From an uncultured Gemmata sp. (GTDB lineage: Bacteria > Planctomycetota > Planctomycetia > Gemmatales > Gemmataceae): a stretch of 64,000 nucleotides of DNA. A program made the position numbers and the translations under genes. Of the stretch, positions 47,148 through 55,938 are shown piece after piece. Numbering within the stretch: position 1 is the first letter of the stretch; the number at the start of each line of letters is the position of its first letter. The notes under the pieces are model-generated. The model worked only from the letters and a program-made list of their open reading frames with translations, was not told where the DNA came from and made no database searches. The stretch spans positions 62,001-126,000 of the forward strand of contig CALDUT010000007.1 of NCBI GenBank assembly GCA_937924775.1, given 5' to 3'.

Positions 47148-48224
47148 ATGACGGAACCCAAATCCCTCGATCCCCCCCCGGTGGAGCGCGATCGCTCGTC
47201 TCCGGCGGCTGGGAGTGTGCCGCCTCCGCCTCGGAAACGCTGGCTGACTCGCCGGCGAGTTCTCCAACTGGTAGGTGGAGCAGTGGCTGTGGGTTGGGGG
47301 GCAGAATTCGTGCGTGTTGTGGTGGGGCCGAACGCGCACACAGTGATTCCCGGGCGTGTGTACCGCACCGCGCAGCTCTCCCCTCAGCGGCTCGAAGCGT
47401 TCATCGCCGAAAAAGGGATTCGCACCGTCGTCAATCTCCGCGGGATTTGCGTTAACATGCCGTGGTATCTGGATGAATGCCGGGTGACGCACGCCGCGAA
47501 TGTCAATCAGGAAGACATCACGCTCTCGGCCAAGCGTTTGCCAGCTCCGGCGGAAGTGCAGCGGCTCATCGACGTTTTCGACCACACGGAATACCCGTTG
47601 CTGATTCACTGCCAACGCGGGGCTGACCGCACGGGGCTAGCGTCCACCATGGCACGCTTACTGCTAACCACCGACACGCTCGTCGCGGCCCGGCGGCAAC
47701 TTTCCCCCCGCTATGGCCATTTGCCAGTGGGCCTGACCGCAGTGATGGGCCAATTCTTCGATTACTACGAACAGGCGCTAGCAGAACGCGGCGAAACCCA
47801 CACGCCTGACCGTTTCCGCCGCTGGGTGAACACGGAATACTGCCCAGGTCCGTATCGGGCTAGCTTGCAACTGTTGACCACACCCCAATTCCCGGCACAT
47901 CGCGGCTTCTCCTTCACCATCCGGGCCGTCAATACGTCGATCCAACCGTGGCGGTTCACACCGGGGGCCGCGGGGGGCTTACGCTTGTGCTACACGATCA
48001 CCAACCCCACCGGGCAGGGGATTTACCGCGGCTATGCCGGCTTTTTGGCGCATGTGGTCCGACCCGGCGAATTCCTCGACATCGTCTGCGGCGTACCGCC
48101 GTTGCCCGCCGGAACGTATCACTTGCATGGGGACTTGCACGATACCAGGCCGATGGAGTTATTGAATACAGCGTTTGTTCAGTACGGTTCAGAACCCTTG
48201 GAAATCCCCCTGCATGTGGGCTGA
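47148..48224 (+). CDS. Dual-specificity/tyrosine phosphatase-like membrane protein
   Basis: The start MTEPKSLDPPPVER at 47148 is chosen because translation from 47124 would lie in unlikely sequence. The protein has a Pro-rich N-terminus, one membrane helix (about 45-60), then a phosphatase domain with GRVYRTAQLSPQRLEAFI and the active-site loop HCQRGADRTGLAS (CxxGxDRT). This class includes SirA/plant PFA-DSP types acting on phosphotyrosine or inositol pyrophosphates. A C-terminal beta domain of about 110 residues is unassigned. It is the first gene of a pair with the GT2 gene. Confidence 0.85.
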   Translation: MTEPKSLDPPPVERDRSSPAAGSVPPPPRKRWLTRRRVLQLVGGAVAVGWGAEFVRVVVGPNAHTVIPGRVYRTAQLSPQRLEAFIAEKGIRTVVNLRGICVNMPWYLDECRVTHAANVNQEDITLSAKRLPAPAEVQRLIDVFDHTEYPLLIHCQRGADRTGLASTMARLLLTTDTLVAARRQLSPRYGHLPVGLTAVMGQFFDYYEQALAERGETHTPDRFRRWVNTEYCPGPYRASLQLLTTPQFPAHRGFSFTIRAVNTSIQPWRFTPGAAGGLRLCYTITNPTGQGIYRGYAGFLAHVVRPGEFLDIVCGVPPLPAGTYHLHGDLHDTRPMELLNTAFVQYGSEPLEIPLHVG

Positions 48225-48236
48225 AGGAGCAGGACC

Positions 48237-49226
48237 ATGTTGCTGTCTGTCGTGGTGCCGGTGAAAGACGAACAGGAGAACGCTCGGCCACTCTATGAAC
48301 GTGTCCGTGGGGCGCTTGATGGTTCACGCACCGGAGCGTGGGAGCTGATTTTCGTGGACGACGGCAGTACCGACGGCACCTTCACCGAATTGGAGAAGCT
48401 CGCGGCGGCCGATGAGCGGGTCAAGATTGTTCGTCTGCGTCGCAACTTCGGTCAAAGTGCCGCCACCCAGGCCGGGCTCGACGCCGCCTGTGGCGAAATC
48501 ATCGTCACCATGGACGGCGACCTGCAAAACGACCCGGCCGACATCCCGCTTCTGCTGGCCAAACTCCACGAAGGCTACGATGCCGTTCTCGGCCAACGCC
48601 ACAACCGGCAAGATAAACTGCTATTGCGCAAGCTGCCCAGCCTTTTGGCCAATGCGATCATCCGTCAGGTGCTGGGCGTGCCGTTCAAAGACTTCGGCTG
48701 CACCCTGCGCGCGGTTCGCCGCGACGTGTTCGAGGGGATGGTACTCTACGGCGAGATGCACCGCTTCATCACGGCTCTCATCCTGCAACAAGGGGCCAAT
48801 GTCACGCAGATTCCGGTGCGGCACCATCCGCGGACTGCCGGCAAATCGAAGTACAACCTGACCCGGACCCTTCGCGTCCTGCTGGACCTGATGACAGTGA
48901 AGTTCCAAGGGAGTTTTCAAACCCGGCCCATGCACCTGTTCGGCGGGGTGGGGATGGTCTGCTTGCTGGCCGGGGCCGTCAGTGTGATCGCCAGTGCCGT
49001 GATGAAATACACCACCGGTCCCGGCATGACGCACAATCCGCTGTTTTTGCTGGGGGCGGTTGCCGGCTTGATCGGAGTGCAGTTCGTTTCGCTGGGCCTG
49101 ATGGGCGAGGTTCTGACCCGGGTTTACTACGAAAGCCAAGGCAAGCGACCGTACGTGATTCGCGAACGCCGCAATCTGGAGCAATCGCCAAGCCCCAACA
49201 CCCGCAGCCGCCGCTCCGCGGCCTGA
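48237..49226 (+). CDS. Glycosyltransferase family 2, polyprenyl-phosphate type
   Basis: DPM1/ArnC-like enzyme that moves a sugar onto polyprenyl phosphate. Marks are LSVVVPVKDEQENARPLYE, the DxD-type VDDGSTDGT and TMDGDLQNDPADIP, and the acceptor-binding RHHPRTAGKSKYN near 200. Two C-terminal membrane helices (about 235-290) anchor it. 329 residues. It follows the phosphatase by 12 bases. It could feed the GT87 enzymes elsewhere in the genome; inference. Confidence 0.9.
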   Translation: MLLSVVVPVKDEQENARPLYERVRGALDGSRTGAWELIFVDDGSTDGTFTELEKLAAADERVKIVRLRRNFGQSAATQAGLDAACGEIIVTMDGDLQNDPADIPLLLAKLHEGYDAVLGQRHNRQDKLLLRKLPSLLANAIIRQVLGVPFKDFGCTLRAVRRDVFEGMVLYGEMHRFITALILQQGANVTQIPVRHHPRTAGKSKYNLTRTLRVLLDLMTVKFQGSFQTRPMHLFGGVGMVCLLAGAVSVIASAVMKYTTGPGMTHNPLFLLGAVAGLIGVQFVSLGLMGEVLTRVYYESQGKRPYVIRERRNLEQSPSPNTRSRRSAA

Positions 49227-49461
49227 ACCGGAACAAAAAGTGTGTTGCTGGTGTCGCGGCTAAGAGCAAACGGAGCCAACATCGGCCGTTCGCGGACGAC
49301 CGCAGTTCGTCTCAGGGAAGCGAATGCTGTTGTCTGGCGGTCATTCGAATAGACTGCAGGGACCAAGACGATACGTCGATGTACAATCCCGCCGGGGGCG
49401 AAGGTTGTTACTCAGCGATTACTCCCGACGGGGGTCTCCACTTTGCCGGCCTCTGTGGAGA

Positions 49462-49638
49462 TGTCTATTTTTGGCGAAGTGTTCCACGTGGAACGTCGGC
49501 GAATGTTAGAATGTCGCACCGAAAGGCTTGGCTGCATTGAACATACAAATATTTATCGTTTGCCCACAATTTTCATGCCTGGCAGAAATTAGCCAATAGT
49601 GGCCATTAAAACTATACAAAAATATACAAAAGTAGACG
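49462..49638 (-). repeat. 177-bp TIR-bounded repeat with parS-like palindrome, copy B
   Basis: Inverted partner of copy A (26035-26211). Minus-strand ends read CGTCTACTTTTG and CAAAAATAGACA, nearly perfect inverted repeats. The 38-base block around the palindrome is identical to copy A; the hairpin arms differ, but several changes keep pairing (for example a terminal T-A pair becomes C-G). It lies between convergent genes. The rest of 49227-49755 holds nothing I can support. Confidence 0.85.
49481..49494. promoter_or_regulatory. parS-like ParB site in repeat copy B
   Basis: Second perfect GTTCCACGTGGAAC palindrome; with flanks TGTTCCACGTGGAACG. Same reading as in copy A. Confidence 0.6.
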
Positions 49639-49755
49639 AAAGGCGACATCCGGAATTTGTCTTGCGGACCTGAATCCGGTACGGTGTAGCGGACTAAGAA
49701 CAGAAGTGAGTCGATGAAACGGGGAGAATTTTTCGTGTCACTATGCCTGCGGCAA

Positions 49756-50640
49756 TTACGGTGACGGCAGCAGTTGCCGCGATTTCAGCCAGTCCACCAA
49801 CCGGTCGGGCCACGTTGCGACCGAGGTTTCGCCTCCGGTCCACTTCGGATCACGACCCAAGCCCACGCCGTGTTTGCCTTTCTCGTAAATGTGCATCTCC
49901 ACCGGGACCCCAGCTTTCCGGCACGCGCGGTAGAAACGGATCGCATTCTCCACGGGCACGACTGTATCCGCAGTGGTGTGGAATAGGAATACTGGAGGAG
50001 TATCCTTCGTGACGTGCTTCTCGTTGGAGAAGAATTCCACCCATTGGGGATCAGGCTTCTCGCCCAAAAGATTGCGACGCGAGCCGGCGTGGGTCGCCGC
50101 GGGGTCGAACGTAATGACCGGGTAGGAGAGAATCACAAAATCGGGCCGGCTGCTGATGCGATCGATCGCGTCGCCTTCGGGTTGGCCCGCGTCGAAGTGC
50201 GTGGCCACTGTACTGGCCAGATGGCCACCGGCAGAGAACCCCCAAATACCGATGCGATCGGCAGCAATCCCGTACTCCTTGGCATGGGCTCGTACCATGC
50301 GAATCGCTCGTTGCGCATCGCGAAGCGGTGCTTCTCCCAACGGCCCGGGCCGCTCTTTGTTCGCTACCCGATACTTCAGCACAAACGCGGTCACGCCCAA
50401 CTCGTTCAGAAACGCGGCCACCTGCCGGCCTTCATGGTCGATCGCCAGGGTTCCATAGCCGCCCCCGGGGCAAACGACGATCGCTGTTCCGTTGGGCTTG
50501 GCAGGTTTGTAGAGGGTCAATTCGGGCTTGTCTGTGGGGGAATCGCCGATGGCCAACGGAGCTTTCCCCGGCCACAAGGGGAGGGTGCGGGGCTGTGGAT
50601 CAGCGGCTAGAGCCGTTAACAGCAGTGCCGAAGCCAGCAT
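49756..50640 (-). CDS. Secreted alpha/beta hydrolase, BD-FAE/acetyl-esterase type
   Basis: The ATG at 50640 has GGAG seven bases upstream and gives a signal peptide (MLASALLLTALAAD). The 294-residue esterase has the oxyanion motif CPGGGYGTLAIDHEG, nucleophile GFSAGGHLAS, aspartate in FLFHTTADTVVPVENA and histidine in IYEKGKHGVGLG. This matches the acetyl-xylan esterase/BD-FAE group. It is exported to act on polysaccharide or small acyl esters. It stands alone next to ssrA. Confidence 0.88.
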   Translation of the reverse strand: MLASALLLTALAADPQPRTLPLWPGKAPLAIGDSPTDKPELTLYKPAKPNGTAIVVCPGGGYGTLAIDHEGRQVAAFLNELGVTAFVLKYRVANKERPGPLGEAPLRDAQRAIRMVRAHAKEYGIAADRIGIWGFSAGGHLASTVATHFDAGQPEGDAIDRISSRPDFVILSYPVITFDPAATHAGSRRNLLGEKPDPQWVEFFSNEKHVTKDTPPVFLFHTTADTVVPVENAIRFYRACRKAGVPVEMHIYEKGKHGVGLGRDPKWTGGETSVATWPDRLVDWLKSRQLLPSP

Positions 50641-50841
50641 GGGTCCGCTCCACGGGCAAAAACTACCATGGGTATTATGTTCCACGGTGGCCATCTGACC
50701 AGCCACGCTCGAGGGAGGCGAGGGGAAATCGCGTTGAAAAGAGCCGTTTTTCCCATCACAGCCTGCGAATCGACGGGTTTTTCGCCATCAGAGAGAAAAT
50801 TCCGAAGAATCGCGCGAACTTTTTCCCGCCCTGGGGAATCG

Positions 50842-50847
50842 TATAAT
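50842..50847 (+). promoter_or_regulatory. Minus-10 box of ssrA
   Basis: TATAAT lies 36 bases before the mature tmRNA 5' end, which fits a precursor trimmed by RNase P. No good -35 box is seen (a T-rich stretch lies at 50819-50825). Confidence 0.5.
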
Positions 50848-50883
50848 AAGGATGAGCTATCGAAAGATAGGACACCCCAAAAT

Positions 50884-51286
50884 GGGGGCGATTGGTTTCG
50901 ACCGGGTATCGGAAGTGATTGGTGGCGTGTCGTGGTTGATCGGTTGGCCACGTAAAAAGCCGGTCACACTATAACTGCTGAACCGCAGTATTCTCTCGCG
51001 GCCTAAGTGCCATGAGCCGTTCCAGTGTCTTTGCCTGAGAGATGCTGGTTCGGACGCAAATCAGGCTCGCAGGAACTTGAGGGATAGGGCGACCTATCTC
51101 GCCTCGGCGGCGGTTCCTGCTAAGAGATTCTGGCCGATAGTTGCTCCGGGGTCCTGCCTGCCGGAACCCAGTGCAATGAACGCGGCATGATCCGTTCGCG
51201 GAGGCATGCCGGGCATAGACAGGCTACACACGTAGAGGCCAACACGGAAGTACTTCGGGACCGGGGTTCGATTCCCCGCGCCTCCA
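50884..51286 (+). ncRNA. ssrA: Transfer-messenger RNA
   Basis: tmRNA rescues stalled ribosomes. The 5' end GGGGGCGATTGGTTTCGACC and 3' end with GGTTCGATTCCCCGCGCCTCC form the tRNA-like part; GGGGGCG pairs with CGCCTCC. The CCA is not encoded. The tag frame starts with GCT at 50977 and reads AEPQYSLAA, then TAA (51004-51006). The tag is 9 residues and ends in LAA as expected for protease recognition. No group I intron or split form is seen. Length is about 403 bases. Confidence 0.93.
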
Positions 51287-51287
51287 C

Positions 51288-51545
51288 TAAGTCCTTTTGT
51301 AGCAAGGAGTTACGACAAGCACTAAGCGGCACAAACTCGCAATCCCCAAGGGCTTCTGGCGACGCTTGCGATGCATCGCCATTCCCCGCTGAACCTTGCT
51401 GCGCTGCTTTTTGCGCCGCCAACGCGTCGCTTTGTGCGTCGCTTTCTGGCACCCACCCTAACCCAAAGTCCGGTCGAAGGCCGCCTCCGTGGGGTCGACG
51501 TGACGTAGTGACGTAGTGCGACACTCGGCGTGTTGCCTAGCCCGC
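51288..51545 (-). pseudogene. Decayed C-terminus of a tyrosine integrase at ssrA
   Basis: Read on the minus strand, three frames together give an integrase tail: LGNTPSVALRHYV (the tyrosine-nucleophile segment), then VDPTEAAFDRTLG, then ESDAQSDALAAQKAAQQG in a third frame. The last resembles the tails of planctomycete integrases that end at tRNA-like targets. At least two frameshifts separate the pieces, and the rest of the gene is missing. The open frame runs on into the reverse complement of the tmRNA 3' end. This is the usual layout of an integrase next to its attachment site. Confidence 0.6.
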
Positions 51546-51579
51546 CTCTCAAGGGTGTTCCCGATGTTGTGGGGGGGGC

Positions 51580-52285
51580 GTGTGGCTGTCAGTATATATG
51601 GGGCCGCTCCGGAACGAGGCCGGGACCCGGGCACGGCTCGTCGTTCTCACGGAGGCTGAGGTGGATGGCCGCCGCATCGCGTTTTGGGCCTAGGCGTCCG
51701 AGGTGGCGTGGGCCGATCACGCCGCCACTTTTGAAACGATTCTCAAGAGTGTGCGATTTGCGACTACGGGTGCTCCGCCGTCACCGCCTTCGCCCCTAGT
51801 CCTGCCACCGGTCGCACCACCCCCGGCTGTGGATAGTCTCAAAGAGTTGGCGAAAGTCTCGCGCATTCCCGGCTTCACAGCTGCTCTCACCTATACCGCT
51901 TCCGAGGACCGCGTTGTACTCGTCAATGCCGACGGTAAAACAGTCACCATCGGCGTCGCCAGACAGGGTAAAGCTATCGGGGCGGCCTACCGGGATTATC
52001 TTCGCACAGAGCCAGCGGTCGCGGCCATTTTTGGGCGATGCCGTGACGTTGGAGATGAGTGCGTTCAACAACACCATCCTGGTACAAGTCTGTGAAGGCG
52101 GGGCTTTGGTCAAAGAGAAAGCCAGTGGCCAAATCTGGTGGAATGCCCCCACCAAACGGCCGCGGACCCTCCGCCCCGACGATGAGTTAACACGCTATCC
52201 GGCCGTTGTCTTCGGGGGTCGCCTATGCGAAATCAGCACATTCCCTGAGCGGAACGGCCCCATCCAGACACAGCCAATTGGCTAA
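51580..52285 (+). pseudogene. Broken gene with nonsense codon and frameshift
   Basis: From 51580 one frame reads GPLRNEAGTRARLVVLTEAE then VDGRRIAFWA, stops at a TAG (51691-51693), and continues in the same frame with ASEVAWADHAATFETILKSV. A second break is near 52030 (run TTTTTGGG), where the frame moves by one base to GDAVTLEMSAFNNTILVQVC. The TAG could be a single mutation from GAG. The first part resembles secreted PsbP/DcrB-like domains; a Pro-rich linker and a second unassigned domain follow. The family is not recognised with confidence. Confidence 0.5.
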
Positions 52286-52423
52286 TCGCCCCCCTCCTTT
52301 GCCTCGCCTTCCCCCCTGATTGCTCGCAGGCTCCATCCCACGGGAGCTCTGGGAACCGCTTCACCCGGGCGGCCACCATACGTGAGAACCCTCAAGGGGG
52401 GTATGTGGTGTCTTCAGGATAAT

Positions 52424-52429
52424 TATAAT
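52424..52429 (+). promoter_or_regulatory. Minus-10 box before the CRISPR operon
   Basis: A consensus TATAAT lies about 90 bases upstream of the cas3 start in an AT-rich stretch. The -35 region is poor. Confidence 0.4.
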
Positions 52430-52520
52430 TCCGCACTAGCGATCCAATGAACGTCTACTGACTTTGCAGAGACAAGGAATTGACAGTAAACTCGGGGCAG
52501 GCCTCGATGAAGGAGTTATG

Positions 52521-55013
52521 ATGGAACCATGGGAATTTGCTTCGGTGTTCCAGCGATTAACGGGTCATCCGCCTTTTCCCTGGCAGCAGGCCTTGTACCA
52601 CACCTGGTTTGCGCAGGGCCGCGTGCCCCCGTCATGCAACCTGCCCACCGGGTTGGGCAAAACCGCGGTCATCGCGGTATGGCTGCTGGCATTGGCCCAG
52701 GGAGCGAATATTCCCCGGCGGCTGGTGTACGTTGTCAATCGCCGCACGGTGGTGGACCAAACCACCGCGGAAGTGGAGAACTACCGCAATCGCTTACGCG
52801 ACGCCGGGCTATTCGAACCCCTGCGGGCGTTGTCGGTGGCTGCCGCCGCGTCGGACGATTGCCCGTTGGCGATCAGCACACTGCGGGGGCAATTCGCTGA
52901 CAATCGCGAATGGAGTGCCGACCCCTCCCGCCCGGCGGTGATTTGCGGCACGGTCGACATGATCGGCAGCCGCTTACTTTTCAGCGGTTATGGGGTGGGA
53001 ATGAAGGCCAAACCGCTCCATGCCGGCTTTCTCGGTCAGGATACGCTGCTGATTCATGATGAAGCCCATCTCGAACCGGCCTTTCAGAAGCTGATCGAAG
53101 CCATTTGCGAGGAACAAACCCGCTGTTGCGACATCCGCCCGCTGCATGTCATGGAGTTGACCGCCACCAGTCGCGGAACTGGCGCAGCTTTTGGCCTGAC
53201 GGAAGCCGATCACGCCCACGACGTTGTTCGTCAGCGTGTCAGCGCGGTCAAACGATTGCATTTGCAGCCTCTGGACAAGGATAAGAAAGTCGCCGACGAG
53301 CTGGCGAAAAAGGCCCAGGAATTCGCGGACCAGAACCGGGCCGTGGTGGTGTTTGCCCGCACGGTGGAAGATGTGCTGAAAATCGCGGAAAAACTCCCCA
53401 AGAATCGCGTTCTGACGCTCACCGGCACCATGCGTGGCTGCGAACGTGATCGGTTGGTGGAAGAGCCGATTTTCCAGCGCTTCCTCCCGGGGGGCACCTC
53501 GGACGAACCCACCGTGTACCTCGTTTGCACCGCGGCGGGCGAAGTGGGGGTGAACATTTCCGCGGATCACCTCCTCAGCGATCTGACGCCGTTCGATAGC
53601 ATGGCGCAGCGGTTGGGCCGCGTCAATCGCTTTGGCCTTCGCTCCGATAGCGAAGTGCATGTGTATCACCCCACTGAGTTCGATAATGACAACCCTTACG
53701 AGCAAGCCTGCGCGCAAACCTTGGAACTGCTCCGCCAACTCGACGGCGACGCCAGCCCCGCCGCGCTCAGTCGCCTCGATACTCAGCAACGCCAATCGGC
53801 CTTCACCCCGCCACCGACCATTCTGCCGGTCACCGACATCCTCTTCGATGCCTGGGCCCTCACCACCATTCGCGAACCGCTACCGGGTCGGCCCCCGGTG
53901 GAACCGTACTTGCACGGTTTACCCGCCGAATGGCAACCACCAGAAACCCAGGTGGCCTGGCGAGAAGAAGTCGGGCGCATCACGGGCGCGTTGTTGGATT
54001 TCTACCGACCCGCCGATCTGCTCGAGGCCTACCCGCTCAAGCCGCACGAATGGCTCAAAGAACCCAGTTATCGAGCTTTCAAACACTTCGCGGCCCTGGC
54101 CGAACGCCACCCGGACGCCCCGGTGTGGCTGATGAACGACACCGGCAGCGTCGAAGTCCTCACCCTCCAGCAGATTGCCGACAAAAACAACAAGGAACGC
54201 ATCGAGGGCCAAACCGTCCTGCTGGCGCCTTATGTCGGTGGCCTCACCCGCCAAGGTTTGCTTGATGGCAGGGTGGCCGCTCCTTCCGAAGGTTCGCTCG
54301 ATGTCGCGGACATCCCCGGGGAACGGGTGCGAGTCTGGAGCGATGATGACGCATTCGAGGCGAAAACCGCCGGTATGCATGCCGTCGCCACCATCACCTT
54401 CCCAAGCGCCGACGATGACGCGGACGAAATCACCTGGGAATGGTTCACCCGTCGCAATGAGGGGGACCAATCCGCCCATCGACCGGTGCTTTGGGAAATT
54501 CATGTCGCGGATGTAGTCCGTCAGGCGGAACGTATGGTGACGGCCTTGGCGATGGAGCGTGAGTTGGCGGCAGCCATTGTGACCGCGGCCCAGTTCCACG
54601 ATCATGGGAAGAAACGCGAATTGTTCCAACAGATTCTCGGCAACAACCGTTACCCGCAGCGATGGTTGGCCAAATCCGGCCAACGCAGCACCACTCTCCC
54701 GGAAACCTACCGGCACGAGTTCGGTTCGCTGCTGGAGGCGGAGAAAGAACTGACCGGTGAACACCGCGACCTGATCCTGCACCTGATCGCGGCCCACCAC
54801 GGCCGAGCCCGGCCGCATTTTCTGCCTGATGAAGCCTTTGATCCGGAACGCCCCCCAACCGACGCCCAGCGGATGGCTACAGACGTGCCGCAGCGGTTCG
54901 CCCGCCTGCAACGAAGATACGGCCGCTGGGGCTTGGCGTATTTGGAATCACTCCTGCGGGCCGCTGATTGGGCCGCCAGTGCCAACCCGTCGGAGTTCGT
55001 GGACGGCAAATGA
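52521..55013 (+). CDS. cas3: CRISPR-associated helicase-nuclease Cas3, type I-G
   Basis: Unwinds and cuts target DNA after Cascade recognition. The second of two adjacent ATGs (52521) is spaced well from AAGGAG. The 830-residue chain has helicase motif I PTGLGKT (42-48), DEAH box at 180-183, the later motif VGVNISADHL, and QRLGRVNRFG. The HD nuclease is at the C-terminus (HDHGKKRE at 693, then HHGRARPHF), the reverse of the usual Cas3 order and typical of type I-U/I-G. A conserved WQQALYH motif lies near the start. It is the first gene of the operon. Confidence 0.93.
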   Translation: MEPWEFASVFQRLTGHPPFPWQQALYHTWFAQGRVPPSCNLPTGLGKTAVIAVWLLALAQGANIPRRLVYVVNRRTVVDQTTAEVENYRNRLRDAGLFEPLRALSVAAAASDDCPLAISTLRGQFADNREWSADPSRPAVICGTVDMIGSRLLFSGYGVGMKAKPLHAGFLGQDTLLIHDEAHLEPAFQKLIEAICEEQTRCCDIRPLHVMELTATSRGTGAAFGLTEADHAHDVVRQRVSAVKRLHLQPLDKDKKVADELAKKAQEFADQNRAVVVFARTVEDVLKIAEKLPKNRVLTLTGTMRGCERDRLVEEPIFQRFLPGGTSDEPTVYLVCTAAGEVGVNISADHLLSDLTPFDSMAQRLGRVNRFGLRSDSEVHVYHPTEFDNDNPYEQACAQTLELLRQLDGDASPAALSRLDTQQRQSAFTPPPTILPVTDILFDAWALTTIREPLPGRPPVEPYLHGLPAEWQPPETQVAWREEVGRITGALLDFYRPADLLEAYPLKPHEWLKEPSYRAFKHFAALAERHPDAPVWLMNDTGSVEVLTLQQIADKNNKERIEGQTVLLAPYVGGLTRQGLLDGRVAAPSEGSLDVADIPGERVRVWSDDDAFEAKTAGMHAVATITFPSADDDADEITWEWFTRRNEGDQSAHRPVLWEIHVADVVRQAERMVTALAMERELAAAIVTAAQFHDHGKKRELFQQILGNNRYPQRWLAKSGQRSTTLPETYRHEFGSLLEAEKELTGEHRDLILHLIAAHHGRARPHFLPDEAFDPERPPTDAQRMATDVPQRFARLQRRYGRWGLAYLESLLRAADWAASANPSEFVDGK

Positions 55014-55134
55014 GGCCGGATGTGCAAAATAGACGACGACGAGTGACTCGGAGCTTCGCCGAACCAAGCCTGAACGGCTCGGCCCGCGTGGAGATCGCGG
55101 CAGGGAAGGCCTGATACGGGGGGAAGTAACTAGC

Positions 55135-55935
55135 ATGCGTGAATTCGATCCGGCGATCACAGTCCGCGTGGACCCCACCAACCCGGGGCAGTTTTTCGCC
55201 TGCTGTGGCCTGTTGGAACTAGCCGACCGCCTGTGGGCCGGCGTCGAAGGCTCGTTCGCGGACAACGACCGCCAGTTTCACCTCCACGGCAACGGTACAC
55301 TCAACGAACTCGTGGACGCCATCGCCCATGCGGAGTTGAAACCCACCCGACCCGATGATCCCTATTCCACGCCGTTTGTGGTGGGCCGGCCATTTCGGCC
55401 CCTGTCGATCGATTGGTGGGAAACGGACCTCACCGGTGCCAAAGACCTCAAGGTGTGGGCCGGAACCATGGAAAGTTACGGCATCGCCGCGGCCATGCAG
55501 CAGGCCCTGCGTGATGAACGGTTCCGGAAACCGGATCTGTTCGACGTGGGGCTGGTCGTCATGAATGCCGAGGAACCGGAGAAAAAGAAAGAGCCGTATT
55601 ACTACGATGCCCGCCGGTCGCTCAATGCCCACTCCCGCGACACCGGCTTTTCAGTCAACGACTTGGGGCTGACGACCACGGCGTTCCCGGCTGTGGAATT
55701 CTTATGCATCATCGGGCTGCAAGTGGCTCGGCCGGCGTTCACTGGAGAAACCCGGGTGTACGACTATTTCACATGGCCGGTGCCGTTACCCACCAACCTG
55801 CTCCTAGCGGCCTCCAGCGGTGCGTTGGCACTCCCCGGACGCAAGGGCTACCGCTTCGAGAACTGGTTCCGCACCGGTCAGAAAAAACACAAAGCCTTCC
55901 GTCCGGCGATTCCTCTTCCTTCGAGTGGAGTTTAA
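55135..55935 (+). CDS. csb3: Type I-G CRISPR protein Csb3 (Cas8-like)
   Basis: Second gene of the type I-G module. The opening FDPAITVRVDPTNPGQFFAC followed by CGLLELADRLW matches the Csb3/GSU0052 group, which replaces the Cas8 large subunit (some I-G systems have Csx17 instead). 266 residues. The following gene starts three bases after its TAA, so they are coupled. A 120-base gap to cas3 holds a GGGGGGAAG box only. Confidence 0.8.
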   Translation: MREFDPAITVRVDPTNPGQFFACCGLLELADRLWAGVEGSFADNDRQFHLHGNGTLNELVDAIAHAELKPTRPDDPYSTPFVVGRPFRPLSIDWWETDLTGAKDLKVWAGTMESYGIAAAMQQALRDERFRKPDLFDVGLVVMNAEEPEKKKEPYYYDARRSLNAHSRDTGFSVNDLGLTTTAFPAVEFLCIIGLQVARPAFTGETRVYDYFTWPVPLPTNLLLAASSGALALPGRKGYRFENWFRTGQKKHKAFRPAIPLPSSGV

Positions 55936-55938
55936 TCC

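Noticed and set aside
51187-51516. Plus-strand frame overlapping the tmRNA 3' end
   Set aside because: It is antisense to the integrase remnant and overlaps ssrA; not a credible gene.
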